Positions 1-10,692 of a stretch of DNA of 64,000 nt are shown here, piece after piece. The notes under the pieces were generated by a model. The model saw only the letters and a program-made list of their open reading frames with translations. It was not told the origin of the DNA and ran no database searches. The position numbers were made by a program, and so were the translations under genes. Within the stretch, counting starts at the first letter, position 1; each line of letters starts with the position of its first letter. The stretch comes from Arion vulgaris (Eukaryota; Mollusca; Gastropoda; Stylommatophora; Arionidae): positions 16,139,786 through 16,203,785 of the forward strand of contig CM036762.1 of assembly GCA_020796225.1 (NCBI GenBank), read 5' to 3'.

Positions 1-204
1 TACATCTTGTAGAGCTGTTTCCTCCAGCATAATCTGGTTTACATTTACTGCATTTATTATCATGATCTTAGTCTTTTCCATGTGTGTTTTCAAATCTTGT
101 TACTGAGACTTATTATTTAGAATGTTAATTTTATCTTTAATCTGCGTAATAGAGGTAACCACAACAGTTTAATCTTCTATTACAAAAATTACGTTATCAC
201 CTCG
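1..204. other. AT-rich sequence, nothing recognised
   Basis: I see no open frame, repeat or tRNA-like box here that I can support. Confidence 0.5.
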
Positions 205-538
205 AAGGATCTAAACTTAAATCACCTCTGAGCCCGTCTGCCCAGGGATGGCAGAAAAAGCCAGGGATGGCAGAAAAAGCCACAGATTCCCCAGATTTAC
301 GGTGTTCGTGGCACCGAACGAAGGGTTACGATGTCCATGGCACCGAGCCGAAGAGCTGAAAAGCTCAAGTGCTTCTGGATCGGAAAAAAGCACCTCTGAA
401 GACGACGAAGGCTCACTGCATGGCGAGGGACTCCGGTAAAATGGTAAGTAGGCCTCAGCAAACTCACTCAGAGCGCAATACCAGGCGTCATGACTATCGT
501 CTGAATTGAAAGCGGACGAACGCAGAAGAAGAAGAAGT
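205..538 (+). repeat. SINE-like repeat S10, split by an S7 SINE
   Basis: It starts GGATCTAAA..ACCTCTGA and ends with the S10 tail (GCGGACGAACGCAGAAGAAG). The same unit occurs near 23476, 36010 and 61015 on plus and near 21605, 38650 and 58395 on minus. It is interrupted at 232-390 by S7, with CACCTCTGA repeated on both sides. Confidence 0.7.
232..390 (+). mobile_element. SINE S7, internally deleted, inserted in S10
   Basis: It matches S7 copies at 17300-17503 and 58472-58640 (minus) through the ACAGATTCCCCAGA and GATCGGAAAAAAG parts, but lacks the tRNA-like B box. A 9-bp duplication CACCTCTGA (223-231 and 391-399) flanks it. A short AGGGATGGCAGAAAAAGCC stretch is doubled near the 5' end. Confidence 0.7.
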
Positions 539-555
539 GATATACTAGCGAACAT

Positions 556-906
556 TGTAGGGTCGTTGCAGAACGAAGCGGAGCATACATGCCCACCTCT
601 ACCAGTATGAGAATGAAGATTTAGGCCATTACTGCCGATCCCCAGTGACTCTCTGGGACTCCGTTTACTGGGGCCGTTGATGTATCTGACTTTTCGGTCG
701 ACGCTTCGGAAACTTCAAATGGCAGGTTGTCGTATGTGTCGATGTCGTCTATATAGGTTTCCAACCTCCAGATGCTTGCATGGATCTACTGTCCCAGACA
801 TGCGAGTGTAAGCGGCAATGAAAAAGCAGACACGCTTGCATTAACAGCATAGATCATCGGTGAGTTGAAGATGGATCTTCGGTCTCTTTGCGACCGTTTG
901 TTGGAT
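556..906 (+). mobile_element. LN-I LINE fragment, RNase H region, degenerate
   Basis: It aligns by eye with 36251-36600. Recognisable codons include the segment reading YCPRHASVSGNEKADTLA, the last RNase H block ahead of the catalytic Asp. Frames are broken and the 3' tail is missing. It abuts a short RTE-type tail piece at 907-930. Confidence 0.6.
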
Positions 907-939
907 CGATCTCTCTCTTTGCCTTTTAACCCCGGATTG

Positions 940-3820
940 CCAGAAAATATAAGCCATACTGGAACAAAGATCTAGAAAAAGCAGTGATGGATAGAAGAAA
1001 AGCAAGGAAACAAGCTGAAAAAGAACCTAATCGAGTTAATAAAACCAATTATAATCGCTTGACTGCTAAAGTTCGCCTTCTAATTAAAGCAGCAAAGAAG
1101 ATGAAGTGGCAAGACACGTGTCAGAAACTTGATCTAAATAAAGATGGCCACAAGGCATGGGATCTGATAAACAAACTGACAGGCACTAGAAAGAAAGAAA
1201 ATCCCAGACCCATCAAAAGAAACAATGAAACCATCATAGATGCAAAAAAGAAAGCTGAAATATTCAACAAGCACTTTGCTAGCGTTAACAGAAGCATAAG
1301 AAGAAAACAGCTGGATAAAGCTTTATGGAAAATCTTTAAAAGTAAAAAAATGCACCAGTAGCGAATGTATGTGCATTTGAACAAGATTTTAGTCTATGCG
1401 AGATGGAAACAGCAATAAAAAAACTAAACCTCGAAAACCCCCAGGCCCAGATAAGATTAAGAATGAAATGTTATGCCATATGGGCAAGAAGGCTAGGTTG
1501 ATATTGCTGTTCGCTATAAATAGAACTTGGAGAGGCCAAAATACCTGCTGCTTGGCGAACAGCCAATATCACTCCATCCTCAAGAAAGGAAACCAGTAGA
1601 CGACCCCTAAGTTACAGGCCCATCTCATTGACCTCATGTTTAGGAAAGCTAGCGGAGAGAATGGTTAATAACAGACTTTATTGGTGGCAGAAAAACCAGT
1701 CCTTGATAATACCCAGGCAGGGTTTAAAAGGGGGCTGCAGAACAGAAGACCAACTCTTCAGACTTGTGCAGAATACAATTGATGGATTCTAGAATGAAAA
1801 GCACACAACCGCGGTTTTCATCGATCTACAGCAAGCATATGACAGAGTCTGGAGGAAGGGCCTCTTGATGAAGATGCTCAATATAGGATCCATAGGAAAT
1901 GTTACAATGGATACAAGCTTTTCCCAAAACAGGACAATTGGAACATCTTTTAGTGGAACAATGTCCTCAAAGAGAACACTAGAGGAAGGCCTCCACAGGA
2001 CCTGCCCTTAGCTGCACCCTTTTCCTCATCTTCATCAATGACCTCCATCCCTTCTAAACACAGAAAGCCCTTTGCTGATGACCTTGTAATATGGACAAGC
2101 GAGAAACCCTGCTAACTCAGGCTAAACTTAAGAACCCTTGCCATAATCTCAACATATTGCAACCTATGGAAGCTTAAAGTCAATGAACAGAAAACTGTGT
2201 ATACATTCTCCCGCAGCCCCAAAACAACTCAAAGAACCTTTCGGCTTACAATGAATGGAGCACTGCTGAAAAAGAGGAAAACCCGACTTACCTGGGAGTC
2301 AAGTTAGACAAACAACTGAGGATGACAGAACACATTAACAACATAAAAGAAAAGGCATCTAAAAGACTCAACATGGTTAAAAGACTTGCAAAGCACCACC
2401 TGGGAGTGCAGACAAGAAACACCCTTAGGCAACTATATCTTGGCTATATAAGATCTACAATGGACAACTGCCTTCCTCTCCAAGCTATAGCAAGTGAGCA
2501 CATCACAACACCCCTGGACAGAGTGCAGAATCAGGGTCTCAGGTTTATATGTGGGGAATGAGAACGACCAACTGCTGCTGGAAATCGACGCCAACATCGA
2601 ACCACTAGATATTAGGAGACGAAGGGCACTAATAGAAGCAGTCGAGCGATATAAAAGAATAGAGAAAAACCATCCCAACAGACAAACTATTGACAGGTGG
2701 AAACCCAATCAAAGAATCCAGCAAAATCATTGCTGGAAGTTGGGAAAAATCTCGAAGAACACTACCATCTCCCAACTGACAGAGAACCGATCACAAGATG
2801 CCCTGGCCCACCACCATGGCTAAACATAAAACAACCAGTAATCCAGAAATACCTCTTGACAAAACTATAAACAAAGCAACACTTCACCGATCTTAAAAAC
2901 CTGCGCACTGGAGACAATGACAGTTATCCAACTTCTCTATCCATGCCTACACTGATGGTTCAGCTTTAAAGCCACTACTTACGCTGGCTTCGGCATATAC
3001 CTGAAATATCCAGATGGAACTACCTATAGTTACTGTGCTCCTTGTGGTAATATATGTTCCAACTATGAGGCAGAGATTATAGCCATAAAGACCGCTGTAG
3101 AACTAGCCCACCAGCAGTTTGAACTTGGAGAGAATATTGTCCAAGACATGATAGTATTCACTGACTCAGTCCACACTACAAGCTTTAGAAGAACAGCAGA
3201 ATCAGTCAAGCGAGATCCAGTCATTGGCATTAGTCATCCACAATCTGATTTCCTCCTTTGATATTAATGTCGTTCTACAGTGGATTCCTGGGCACACAAA
3301 TATCCCAGGAAATGACAAGGCGGATCATCTGGCCAAACAGGGATCATCAAAACCACAAATAGACAAACCTGTTAGCATACAAAGTATAAAACAGATTCTG
3401 AAAAACAACTCCAGAGAAGATTGGCTGAACCGATGGGCTATGGGACGACTGGTCAGGGGCATATGCAGAGATGAATAGACCAAACCCAAGGACAATATAA
3501 ATCTGCTACAAAGAAAAAATCAAAGCACTATCTTTCAGTTAAGAACAGGACATGTTGGACTGAATCACCACCTACACAGAATAAACCCCCACACCTACCA
3601 CACTGTAGAAAGTGCAGTCACTCATGTGAGACAGTACAGCATATCTTGATTGAATGTCCTGGACTGCATAAAGCTAGACAAGAACTCTTCCCACCACACC
3701 CATCTGTTCATAATACCCTTTACACTAGTCTTCCACAATTACAGAACACATGCAGATTCTACAAACTGGCATTGGCTGCCCAAGAGTGAAAACTCGCAGC
3801 TCTGGTTAGAAGAAGAAGAA
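940..3820 (+). mobile_element. LN-K non-LTR retrotransposon, 5'-truncated, decayed
   Basis: A 2.9-kb LINE copy. Readable parts in order are the endonuclease/RT linker (about 940-1361), RT start with PGPDKIKNEM (1440-1475), RT palm FADD box (2071-2082), thumb region (2322-2560), RNase H with DGS (2951), YEAE (3064), TDS (3160) and GNDKAD (3310), then LRTGH and a Cys-His segment (3540-3660). All four RNase H acidic positions are present. Frameshifts and stops break the frame many times, so it is dead. The 3' end is AGAAGAAGAAGAA. CCCGGATTG is repeated on both sides (931-939, 3821-3829), which shows a target-primed insertion into an RTE-type relic. Confidence 0.85.
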
Positions 3821-3829
3821 CCCGGATTG

Positions 3830-4235
3830 GGGCATAGACCCTCAACCAACTCATGCAAGTCTTCCCATCTCTAGCCCTCTCCCCCCAGCTCTTCTTTATA
3901 TTGTTGATCTCTGCCTCCAAATCTCGTCTCCATGTATTTCTCGCCTCCTTCTTTCGCTGTCTGTGCAGGTTCCAGGCAAGGACCCTTCTTGTTATATTCC
4001 CTCCGGTTTTCGCAAAGTGTGTCCTATCCAGCGCCAGCGTCTTTTTTTAACCTGTTGGTTCACTGGAATCTGTCTTGTTCTCTCCATGTTCCTCATTTGT
4101 GACCCTATCATACCATCTTAGTCCCTCTATTCTGCCAGACACCAGTTAAAAATGTTTGCAATTTATGCGTTATTGTTTTAGTAGTTCTCCATGTTTCTGA
4201 CACATACAGTATAACTGCTTTAACATTAGAGTTCA
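3830..4235 (-). mobile_element. RTE-type LINE tail R2, host of the LN-K insertion
   Basis: Minus-strand reading gives the C-terminal block also seen at 20224-20697 (HTLRKP, GLCPNSG style ending). Its last bases lie at 907-930, before LN-K. Several frameshifts are present. Confidence 0.75.
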
Positions 4236-4250
4236 ATATCCGAATGTTTG

Positions 4251-4485
4251 TTGGATAAGGACACTCAAATTGATGTTGAATCTATCCAGCGATAGTTTAG
4301 AATTACATTGTACACATTGTACAAAGTAGATTGGATGTCCTAGGGGCAGAAGGAGGAGTGTATTTAACCAGCCAGTTACAGAAACCATGTAGTATGCATA
4401 CCCTTCGACATGTTGGGAAGGACTGAGCACCTATGGGCATGCTCGGAGAGCAATAACGTCTGTTCAGTAACCAATAACCAATATA
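4251..4485 (+). mobile_element. LN-I 3' fragment, diverged
   Basis: It parallels 36602-36840, from GATGTTGAATC through the last codons to a tail with CCAATAACCAAT. Several indels and stops are present and there is no flanking duplication I can see. Confidence 0.6.
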
Positions 4486-4694
4486 CTAACAGTTACAAAC
4501 TGTATTCCCATGACTATTGACTTCCCATTTCAAGTCTGCTTAAAATGACTATATAAAACTTTCTCAGTAACCGTTTTGTTTCTTTCAAAACATACATTAC
4601 ACATGTTGAAATAGTCTACAAGAAGTTCTAATAAATCCCTACGCAAGATCACTCGCTTTATTAATGACTCGCTTTGTATAATGGCTGATCATCA

Positions 4695-4965
4695 AGGTGC
4701 GTATCCTTTATAGGACGTTGCTCTCTTTGCAGGGCATCTGAAATTCACTGTGTCTCTAGCCAGTTCACCAACTTCATCGATGTTTGTTTCTTTAATATCT
4801 TGTAGCCATCTTCTTCTTGGTCTGCCTCTGGGGACCCTGCCCTCTAATATTGTTCTCTACAGGCCACTGCATCAAGTTCTTGGCAACATACAATCAGTAG
4901 TTTGCCATTGCTTTCTGATTGGTTCTGACCACTTAACTATAATAATCTCTGGTGTGCCCTAAGCC
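4695..4965 (-). repeat. Composite of SINE S4 and an RTE-type fragment
   Basis: The ends (GTATCCTTTATAGGAC and CAGTAGTTTGCCATTGCTTT) match the minus-strand S4 order at 10693-11245. The middle, 4735-4870, resembles an RTE-type LINE tail that recurs at 10213-10310. Confidence 0.5.
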
Positions 4966-5189
4966 TGATACCAGGCTGTTCCAGCGCCTGCCCTCGAAGA
5001 CGTTGACATTGTCAATCTTCAGCCTTTTCTGAGGATGAGGGAGGGGAAGAGGAAAGGGGGGGTGGCTCTGCTGTACACACGAAGACTCGAGGAGCGTGTA
5101 ATGGCTAACCAGAAGATAATTTGAATGATTTGTAAAATATTCTTGTTAATTTGGCGTAGTATTGTATTTTATAGTGGGGCAAATTAGAG

Positions 5190-5345
5190 TAATTCGTAAG
5201 CGTTAGCCTATCGACTCGGACTTCAAAGGGCTGTGGGTTCAATCCCACAATCCACGTTCCACGCGCGAGGAAAGGAATTGGCAATCCTACCTTCTGCACA
5301 CTGTGACAGGCACTTCATACCCAAAGGTCTGAAGATGCTAGGGGA
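5190..5345 (+). mobile_element. tRNA-derived SINE S9
   Basis: It has a tRNA-like head with a B box, GGGTTCAATCCC, at 5235-5246, and body text GAAGTGCCTGTCAC (read on minus) shared with 55020-55130. No flanking duplication was identified. Confidence 0.6.
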
Positions 5346-5365
5346 AGTTTTATTTTTTTTATTGG

Positions 5366-5412
5366 CTATTGGTTACTAAACTGACGTCATTGCACTCCGG
5401 GAAGATCCATAA
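5366..5412 (-). mobile_element. LN-I extreme 3' end fragment
   Basis: Minus-strand AATGACGTCAGTTTAGTAACC followed by an AATAGCC-like tail. This is the same 3' end as at 9909, 15763 and 36881. Confidence 0.6.
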
Positions 5413-5725
5413 TTTTTTTAATTTAATTTTTAATTTAATTTTTTTAATTGTATTTAATATTGACTTTAAAAAATACTTATATTCGAAAGGAAACGTATAT
5501 TTAATATGAGATCACAAGATATCCATTTTGTTGTACACGATTCCTTTAGAATATGTTTTCGTTGTTGCTGTAATAGTTACTTGCAATTTCATTACGGATA
5601 TTGCTATTTTATGAACAGATGCCTAAGCCCAATTTTTTATTATTTGTTATGAATTCATCTATAAGTATTTACAAAAATAAGAAGTTGAGCTGGATTATCG
5701 AAATAAGTAAGATGACTAATATAAT
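5413..5725. other. AT-rich interval, nothing recognised
   Basis: Runs of A and T with no coding or repeat match that I can support. Confidence 0.5.
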
Positions 5726-6040
5726 ATGAGCAGATTGGAACACTTGTCATTCTGGCCTTAGAACAGGACAAAATCGACTCAGAGCCAATGTATACAAAAT
5801 TAAGATTGGTAATTCAGCCATGTGGACAGGCACACAGACTGCAGAGCACATACTTCAAGACTGCCCCGAATATGATATACTGGGCAAACTCACTGGCCTA
5901 ATGAAACAACACTCGACATAAAACTGCACAGACCTCTATGTGAGCTACAAAAGAAAGTGAAGTTTATACAAGAGACAACATTGAATATTTAGACAATATT
6001 TACAGCAAACGAAATGAAGGAAGGATCGAAATAGGTCGTG
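5726..6040 (+). mobile_element. LN-K-type LINE C-terminal fragment
   Basis: It reads LRTGQNRLRANVYK, then a Cys-His block with TAEHILQDCPEYD. The same segment recurs at 31955-32275 (plus) and 46625-46930 (minus). Frame is interrupted. Confidence 0.7.
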
Positions 6041-6134
6041 CTCAATAGCTTTGGTATGTGAGACATTTTTTCCGCATGCTCATATTTGAGACTTAGATGT
6101 TAAACACCGTACGGCGCTTGCTAATGCTGTCAAC

Positions 6135-6299
6135 CAGTGGCGTCTCGTCATTAAGGGCAACTGAGGCCGGGTCCCACCAAAAATAATGTGTAACGTGTAT
6201 TTATTATTTTATAAATTAAAACATAACAACCCCAAACCATGATGTTAACGAAAATTTGTGTCTGGGCCCACCAACAAAAATGATCACGAGCCGCCGCTG
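6135..6299 (+). mobile_element. hM MITE copy 1 (hAT type)
   Basis: Terminal inverted repeats CAGTGGCGTCTCGT and ACGAGCCGCCGCTG. 8-bp duplication CTGTCAAC at 6127-6134 and 6300-6307. No coding sequence. Confidence 0.92.
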
Positions 6300-6589
6300 C
6301 TGTCAACATATTTGTAAAACGCATCCACTTAAATTTGACATTTTATCCCATGAACGTCAAAAAATTATGAGTATTCACTTTCTTTTCCCTATTAACATCA
6401 GAGGATTTGATAAAATAGATAACTTAGTTATAACATTGTAGAAGTTATAACATGGGCATTCACAACAAGTTTGAGTTGCAAAGCAATCAAGAAGGCAGGC
6501 GGAGCCGTTGCTGTGACAACAAGTAGCCTCACATGTTGCTAAATATGGTTTTGAATTGATTGAGTACAATGATATCAAAAATGCGTGTA

Positions 6590-6935
6590 AACTGAGCGAC
6601 ACGATGAATATTTTCAAGAGAATTCAGGATAGTTATATACGACAGAGCGGAACATCGGCAAGTGGAACAAGAGATAAGGGACAGAAGGTGACAATGGATA
6701 TGAGACACACTGAGGAGACCCCAGGACATCATTACCAGACAGGCCTTCCGATAGAACCCTCTGGGTAACTGAGGTAAGGGAAGACACAGGAACACCTGGA
6801 GATGGGAGTTGAAGACGGAATACAAGAAAATGGGGAGAGAGCGGAGAGATCTAGAAAAGATGGCCTTGGATAGGCGGGATTGGAAGAACTTGGTTGCGGA
6901 CCTATGCCTGCCTAGGGGCGAAGGGTGAAGAATAC
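6590..6935 (+). mobile_element. RTE-type LINE tail fragment
   Basis: It matches 9446-9876 (GTGGAACAAGAGATAAGGGA, then GATGGCCTTGGATAGG). The C-terminal DR-W-x-LVADLC pattern of RTE-type LINEs is visible near 6870-6915. Frames are broken. Confidence 0.65.
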
Positions 6936-7021
6936 AAAACATGAATTCTTGATGATTTTCACACACACTGAGTGGCCCATCTAACTGTTACTTTTTGTGA
7001 CGAATCATTCGGACGTGCAAG

Positions 7022-7066
7022 GTACGAGGAGAGATAGAGAAAGATAGATAGAGAGAGAGAGAGATG
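7022..7066. repeat. GA/GATA microsatellite
   Basis: A short run of GAGA and GATA units. Confidence 0.8.
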
Positions 7067-7155
7067 ATTCTTTTTGGATTCTATCTTTGCCTAAACTTAA
7101 TATATCCACATTAAATTGTGATAGTCCCTATAAATACGATCACTGTGTAATATAA

Positions 7156-7429
7156 AAGTAAAAAAAAGTAAAGGAACCCTTTCATACCTCGTGGTATATA
7201 GGTCAATAAAGTGTTAGGCCTGTATTTTCATTGACCGTCGGCACACGATGGGTGATGTGGTCAGCATCACGCCGGCTGCCTTTACTTTCCCAGAGCATGT
7301 CTGGTACCAGTTGAGGCTGGGTCGACCTGAGAGCCGTCGAGGTCGGAAAATTTCACGCGCATTGCGGAGTTGAACCCAGACCACCAGCCTTGCGAAGCGA
7401 GTTCACTAACAACTACCCTACAGCGGATC
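7156..7429 (-). mobile_element. tRNA-derived SINE S5
   Basis: On minus the head carries a B box, GGGTTCAACTCCGC, and the tail ends CCTTTACTTTTTTTT. A 16-bp exact duplication TCACTGTGTAATATAA flanks it (7140-7155, 7430-7445). Related copies are at 10717-11017 (minus) and 57993-58265 (plus). Confidence 0.88.
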
Positions 7430-7524
7430 TCACTGTGTAATATAATATAGCAAAAAGTTTATATATAATGGCAAATGTTTTGCTGTGACAACTTTTGATT
7501 TGCGACCGTCTCTCTAGTGACAAT

Positions 7525-7802
7525 TGTTATAAGAAAGAGAAGATGGAGATATGTTGGGCACACCTAGAGAAGAAATGATCAAAGAATATCAAAGCAGGCG
7601 TTGCATTGAAGTGGGATGCAAATGGTTCAAGAAAGAGAGGACGACCTAAGGAAATCATGAAACAAACTTTGCTGAAAGAGGCAAGAAATATCAGTCTCAA
7701 TTCCATGGAGGAGATTGAGCGAGTTACAAGATAGAGCGGTTTGGAGAAATTGCTTGCAGGCCCTATGTGGCATATTAGGGTACGAGAGTTATTATTATTA
7801 TC
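7525..7802 (+). mobile_element. RTE-type LINE tail R1
   Basis: The same last segment as 39086-40040 and 20949-21333, ending GGTACGAGAG and an ATT-repeat tail. Diverged and frameshifted. Confidence 0.75.
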
Positions 7803-7831
7803 TCTTGTCTTTCAGTACATTACTTTTCTTT

Positions 7832-7941
7832 ATGTCCCATATCTTGTGCACTACTGGAGCACATGTTGTGCAAGACTTTTGTCTGTATTACAGTTATACT
7901 CCTTGTCCGAGTGGTTACCGGGAACAAACTAGGGTGTAAAG
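7832..7941 (+). repeat. 110-bp direct repeat, left copy
   Basis: It is almost identical to 8334-8442. Both start ATGTCCCATATCTTGTGCAC and end GGGTGTAAAG inside the S1 head. They bracket an RTE-type LINE fragment. Confidence 0.85.
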
Positions 7942-8333
7942 CGCCCGAGTGAAAACTGCAGACCTGCGTAAATGGATGTTTACGTAGAATAGAGGGACTA
8001 AGATGGTATGATAAGATTACACACGAGGAACTCAGAGAAAGAACTAAGCAGATAACAGTGGAGAATGAGCTCAGGAAGACATGCTGGCAATGGATAGGAC
8101 ATACATTAAGAAGACCGACCGGAAGCATTGCAAGACAGGCACTGTTTTGGAACCCGCAGGAAAAGAGGAGTAGGGAAAGGCCCATACAGACCTGGAGAAG
8201 AGAGCTGGAGGCTGGGCAGAAGGATAAAAGGATAGGTAAAACATGGAAAGAATTGGAAGTGATGGCAAGAGAGAGGAAGAGCTGGAAGAAGTTTGTTGAA
8301 GACCTGTGCTCTGTTGGGAGCTGAAAGGTGAAG
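7942..8333 (+). mobile_element. RTE-type LINE tail R2 between the direct repeats
   Basis: It reads CLRRIEGLRWYDK, then WQWIGHTLRRPTG and WKELEVMARERKSWK, the C-terminal block of an RTE-type LINE. It sits inside SINE S1 with a roughly 109-bp duplication on both sides. Confidence 0.8.
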
Positions 8334-8402
8334 ATGTCCCATATCTTGTGCACTACTGGAGCAGATGTTGAGCAAGACTTTTGTCTGTATTACAGTTATA
8401 CT

Positions 8403-8648
8403 CGTCCGAGTAGTTACCGGGGCTCAAATTAGGGGTGTAAAGAATAGAACCACTGTTACCTGCCACGCATGTCGTAAGACGCGACTAAGGAGGCTTGGCT
8501 GAAATCGGATGCACATGTTCTAAACGTAGAATTCTATGCATTTAGGGGTCTACCAAACCAATGTGCAACGTATACACGTTCTTGGCAAAGATCAAACATA
8601 TCACAAAAGTGATTAAAATTGGTTAAAGAACGAACGCAAAGAAGAAGA
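8403..8648 (+). mobile_element. SINE S1
   Basis: It contains the S1 head (CCGAGTAGTTACCGGGG), the shared core CATGTCGTAAGACGCGACT and the tail GAACGAACGCAAAGAAGAAG. Its first 40 bp are duplicated at 7903-7941 as part of the longer repeat. Confidence 0.88.
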
Positions 8649-8689
8649 CAATTGAAGGTTATTTTAAAGAAAAAACCTTAAAGTTGCGG

Positions 8690-9025
8690 CATTTCGAAGA
8701 CTTGCATCATACTGAGAAAATATACCTCACGGTCCTGGGTGTATATATATAATAGACAGGACTGCAGGATGTACTCTGGAGTCTGTCTTTCAGTCTGACA
8801 TGCACACTGTGCAGTCTGAGCAGGCTTTATTCTGTGCATGTGATGAGTTGCGCCTGCAGTGTCCTGTTTTGAGACGAAAGATTGATATGTGCTGTTTTCT
8901 GTTTTGTCTGCTGATGGGATCTTGAGGGTGTTTGTTGTGGGTTTTTTGTATCCACACCTCTGTATTTTCGCTTGATATGTGTCTTGATTTGTGAATAGTT
9001 TGAATAACTTGTTCTGCTTCAAGAA
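8690..9025 (-). mobile_element. LN-K-type LINE C-terminal fragment
   Basis: Minus reading gives HHMHRIKPAQTAQCACQ and PEYILQSC, the Cys-His segment after RNase H. Little else of the element remains. Confidence 0.65.
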
Positions 9026-9053
9026 CTAACTTGTCTGGAATGCATAAATAAAG

Positions 9054-9230
9054 CTATACAAAAGAGACGATGGCGATGGATGGACATGTCCCCATGATTA
9101 GAAAAGAAAGGTGTCCAAGATATACAACAGAGTGGACACCGCACGGATAGCAGAAAAAAGGGAGATCTAATGACACATGAAGGAGAACCTTTGAAGCGGA
9201 GCTCAAAGACAAAAATATTATTAGATCTGA
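9054..9230 (+). mobile_element. RTE-type LINE fragment
   Basis: The plus reading KAIQKRRWRWMDMSP and later RTFEAELKD-like codons match the block before the C-terminus. Short and frameshifted. Confidence 0.5.
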
Positions 9231-9445
9231 GGTAAAAAGTAAAGCACAAGATCGAACTGAGTGGACATTTTGTGTCTCTTAAGTGCCCTTGGGTGAGACG
9301 ATGATTAACGATGAATAACTTCTTCAGCCTTCTAGCATGCTATAGGTGCATAGGGTGGTGGGTAGCTTCATTTCCATCATTTCTCAACCGATGACTCAAT
9401 TTGGACGTGTTGCAACAAAGTATGAATAAATAAAACTGTACATGT

Positions 9446-9876
9446 CAGTCAAATGTCAAGGCGGTTCTTATATGTGGAGAACAACTAAGGGAACACCAAA
9501 AGTTGTAGACATTCATCAATAGATACCTGCACGGATATTCCGTATGCGATGGTGTGACAGGACTACAAACAGGAAACTGTGGGATAGAGCGGGACAACAG
9601 CAAGTGGAACAAGAAATAAGGGACTGAAGGTAGCGATGGATAGGACACACACTGAGAGGAAACCAGCGATGAAAGTATAATGAGACAAGACCTGATGAGT
9701 TAACCAACAGACAGGGTAATAGAGGTAAGGAAGACACAGGAACACCTGGAGGCGGGAGTTGGAACGGATGAAGAAAATGGGAGAGAGTAGAGAGATATAG
9801 AAAAGATGGCCTTGGATATGCTGGCTTGGAAGGCCTTGGTTGCAGACCTAGGCTTCCGTAGGGGCGAAAGGTAAAG
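9446..9876 (+). mobile_element. RTE-type LINE tail fragment
   Basis: Same subfamily as 6590-6935 and 59205-59385, with the GATGGCCTTGGATATG and GGTTGCAGACCTA segments. It also retains GTTCTTATATGTGGAGAACA from the LYGSETW region. No intact frame. Confidence 0.65.
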
Positions 9877-9908
9877 AAGAAATATCAGCCAAAATTGATG
9901 TTTTAACA

Positions 9909-10202
9909 TTGGTTATTGGTTACTAAACTGACGTCATTGCACTACGGGCAGACCCATAGGTGCTCAGTCTCCCTAACAGATATCGAAGAGTATGCATACT
10001 GATTGTTCCTGTGGCTCGCTGATTAAACACACCTCTTACTCTGCCTCTCAGGCATCCAGTTCGACTTGAACAACGGGTAACTCCAAACTGTCTAAATCGC
10101 ATGATCGATTCAACATCGATTTTAGTGTCCTCATCCAACAGACAGTCGCGAAGAGACCGAAGAATATCCCCTTATCCATCTTCAACAACTCCCGAACAGT
10201 TG
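9909..10202 (-). mobile_element. LN-I LINE 3' fragment
   Basis: Minus reading covers DEDTKIDVESI, RFRQFGVTRC and TISMHTLRYLLG, then the 3' end with CCAATAACC. A 10-bp duplication TGTTTTAACA (9899-9908, 10203-10212) marks it as a separate 5'-truncated insertion. Confidence 0.85.
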
Positions 10203-10212
10203 TGTTTTAACA

Positions 10213-10310
10213 ACTTCGTTGATGGTTATATTCATTGTTTCTTTAATATCTTGTAGCCATCTTCTTCTTTCTTCTTCTTCTCTTCTCTTCTTGGTCTATT
10301 TATCCACAAC
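10213..10310 (-). mobile_element. RTE-type fragment with TTC-rich end
   Basis: It shares TTTCTTTAATATCTTGTAGC with 4780-4810, then runs into CTTCTT repeats. Confidence 0.45.
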
Positions 10311-10377
10311 TTTGAGATAAGATTTGTTTCGTTCTACTTGATTTCGTTCAAATTTGAACTTGTTATTTGACACTTAC

Positions 10378-10555
10378 CCGTTGCAAGATTGTTGATGGAG
10401 AACTTCTTGGTTATTATATTATATAAACCTCCATAGGCTAAGTGAAATCCGCTACACAGAATGTGAACAAGGGTTGCAGCAGCAAGCACAACCCAGCCCC
10501 AACCACCATCAGGGTAGTAATCCCCAAAGTCCACGCGGGTGACAGGTTTAACTTC
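10378..10555 (-). CDS. Monocarboxylate transporter-like (SLC16), exon 2
   Basis: This exon encodes the N-terminal signature of the SLC16 family: FGDYYPDGGWGWVVL followed by the first membrane helix (about VVLAAATLVHILCSGFHLAY) and the loop GGLYNIITKKF. SLC16 proteins are 12-helix carriers of the major facilitator superfamily, many of which move lactate, pyruvate or related acids with protons at the plasma membrane; some members carry other substrates. The acceptor is TTTTCCAG before GAA (AG at 10557-10556). The donor is GTAAGT just after 10378, leaving a split Gly codon, which fits the usual next residues GW. It joins exon 1 at phase 0. No later exon was found in 1-10377, so the next intron is over 10 kb or the rest lies elsewhere. 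Substrate cannot be told from this part. Confidence 0.9.
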
Positions 10556-10692
10556 CTGGAAAAGACACATAGACGTGATTATTTCAGCATTGTATTTCAT
10601 AAATATTACACAATTTGTACAAGATGGGATATATTGAGAAATGAGAACATTAGAAATGTCGTTGGAATCACATCCACATTCAACATATTAGA

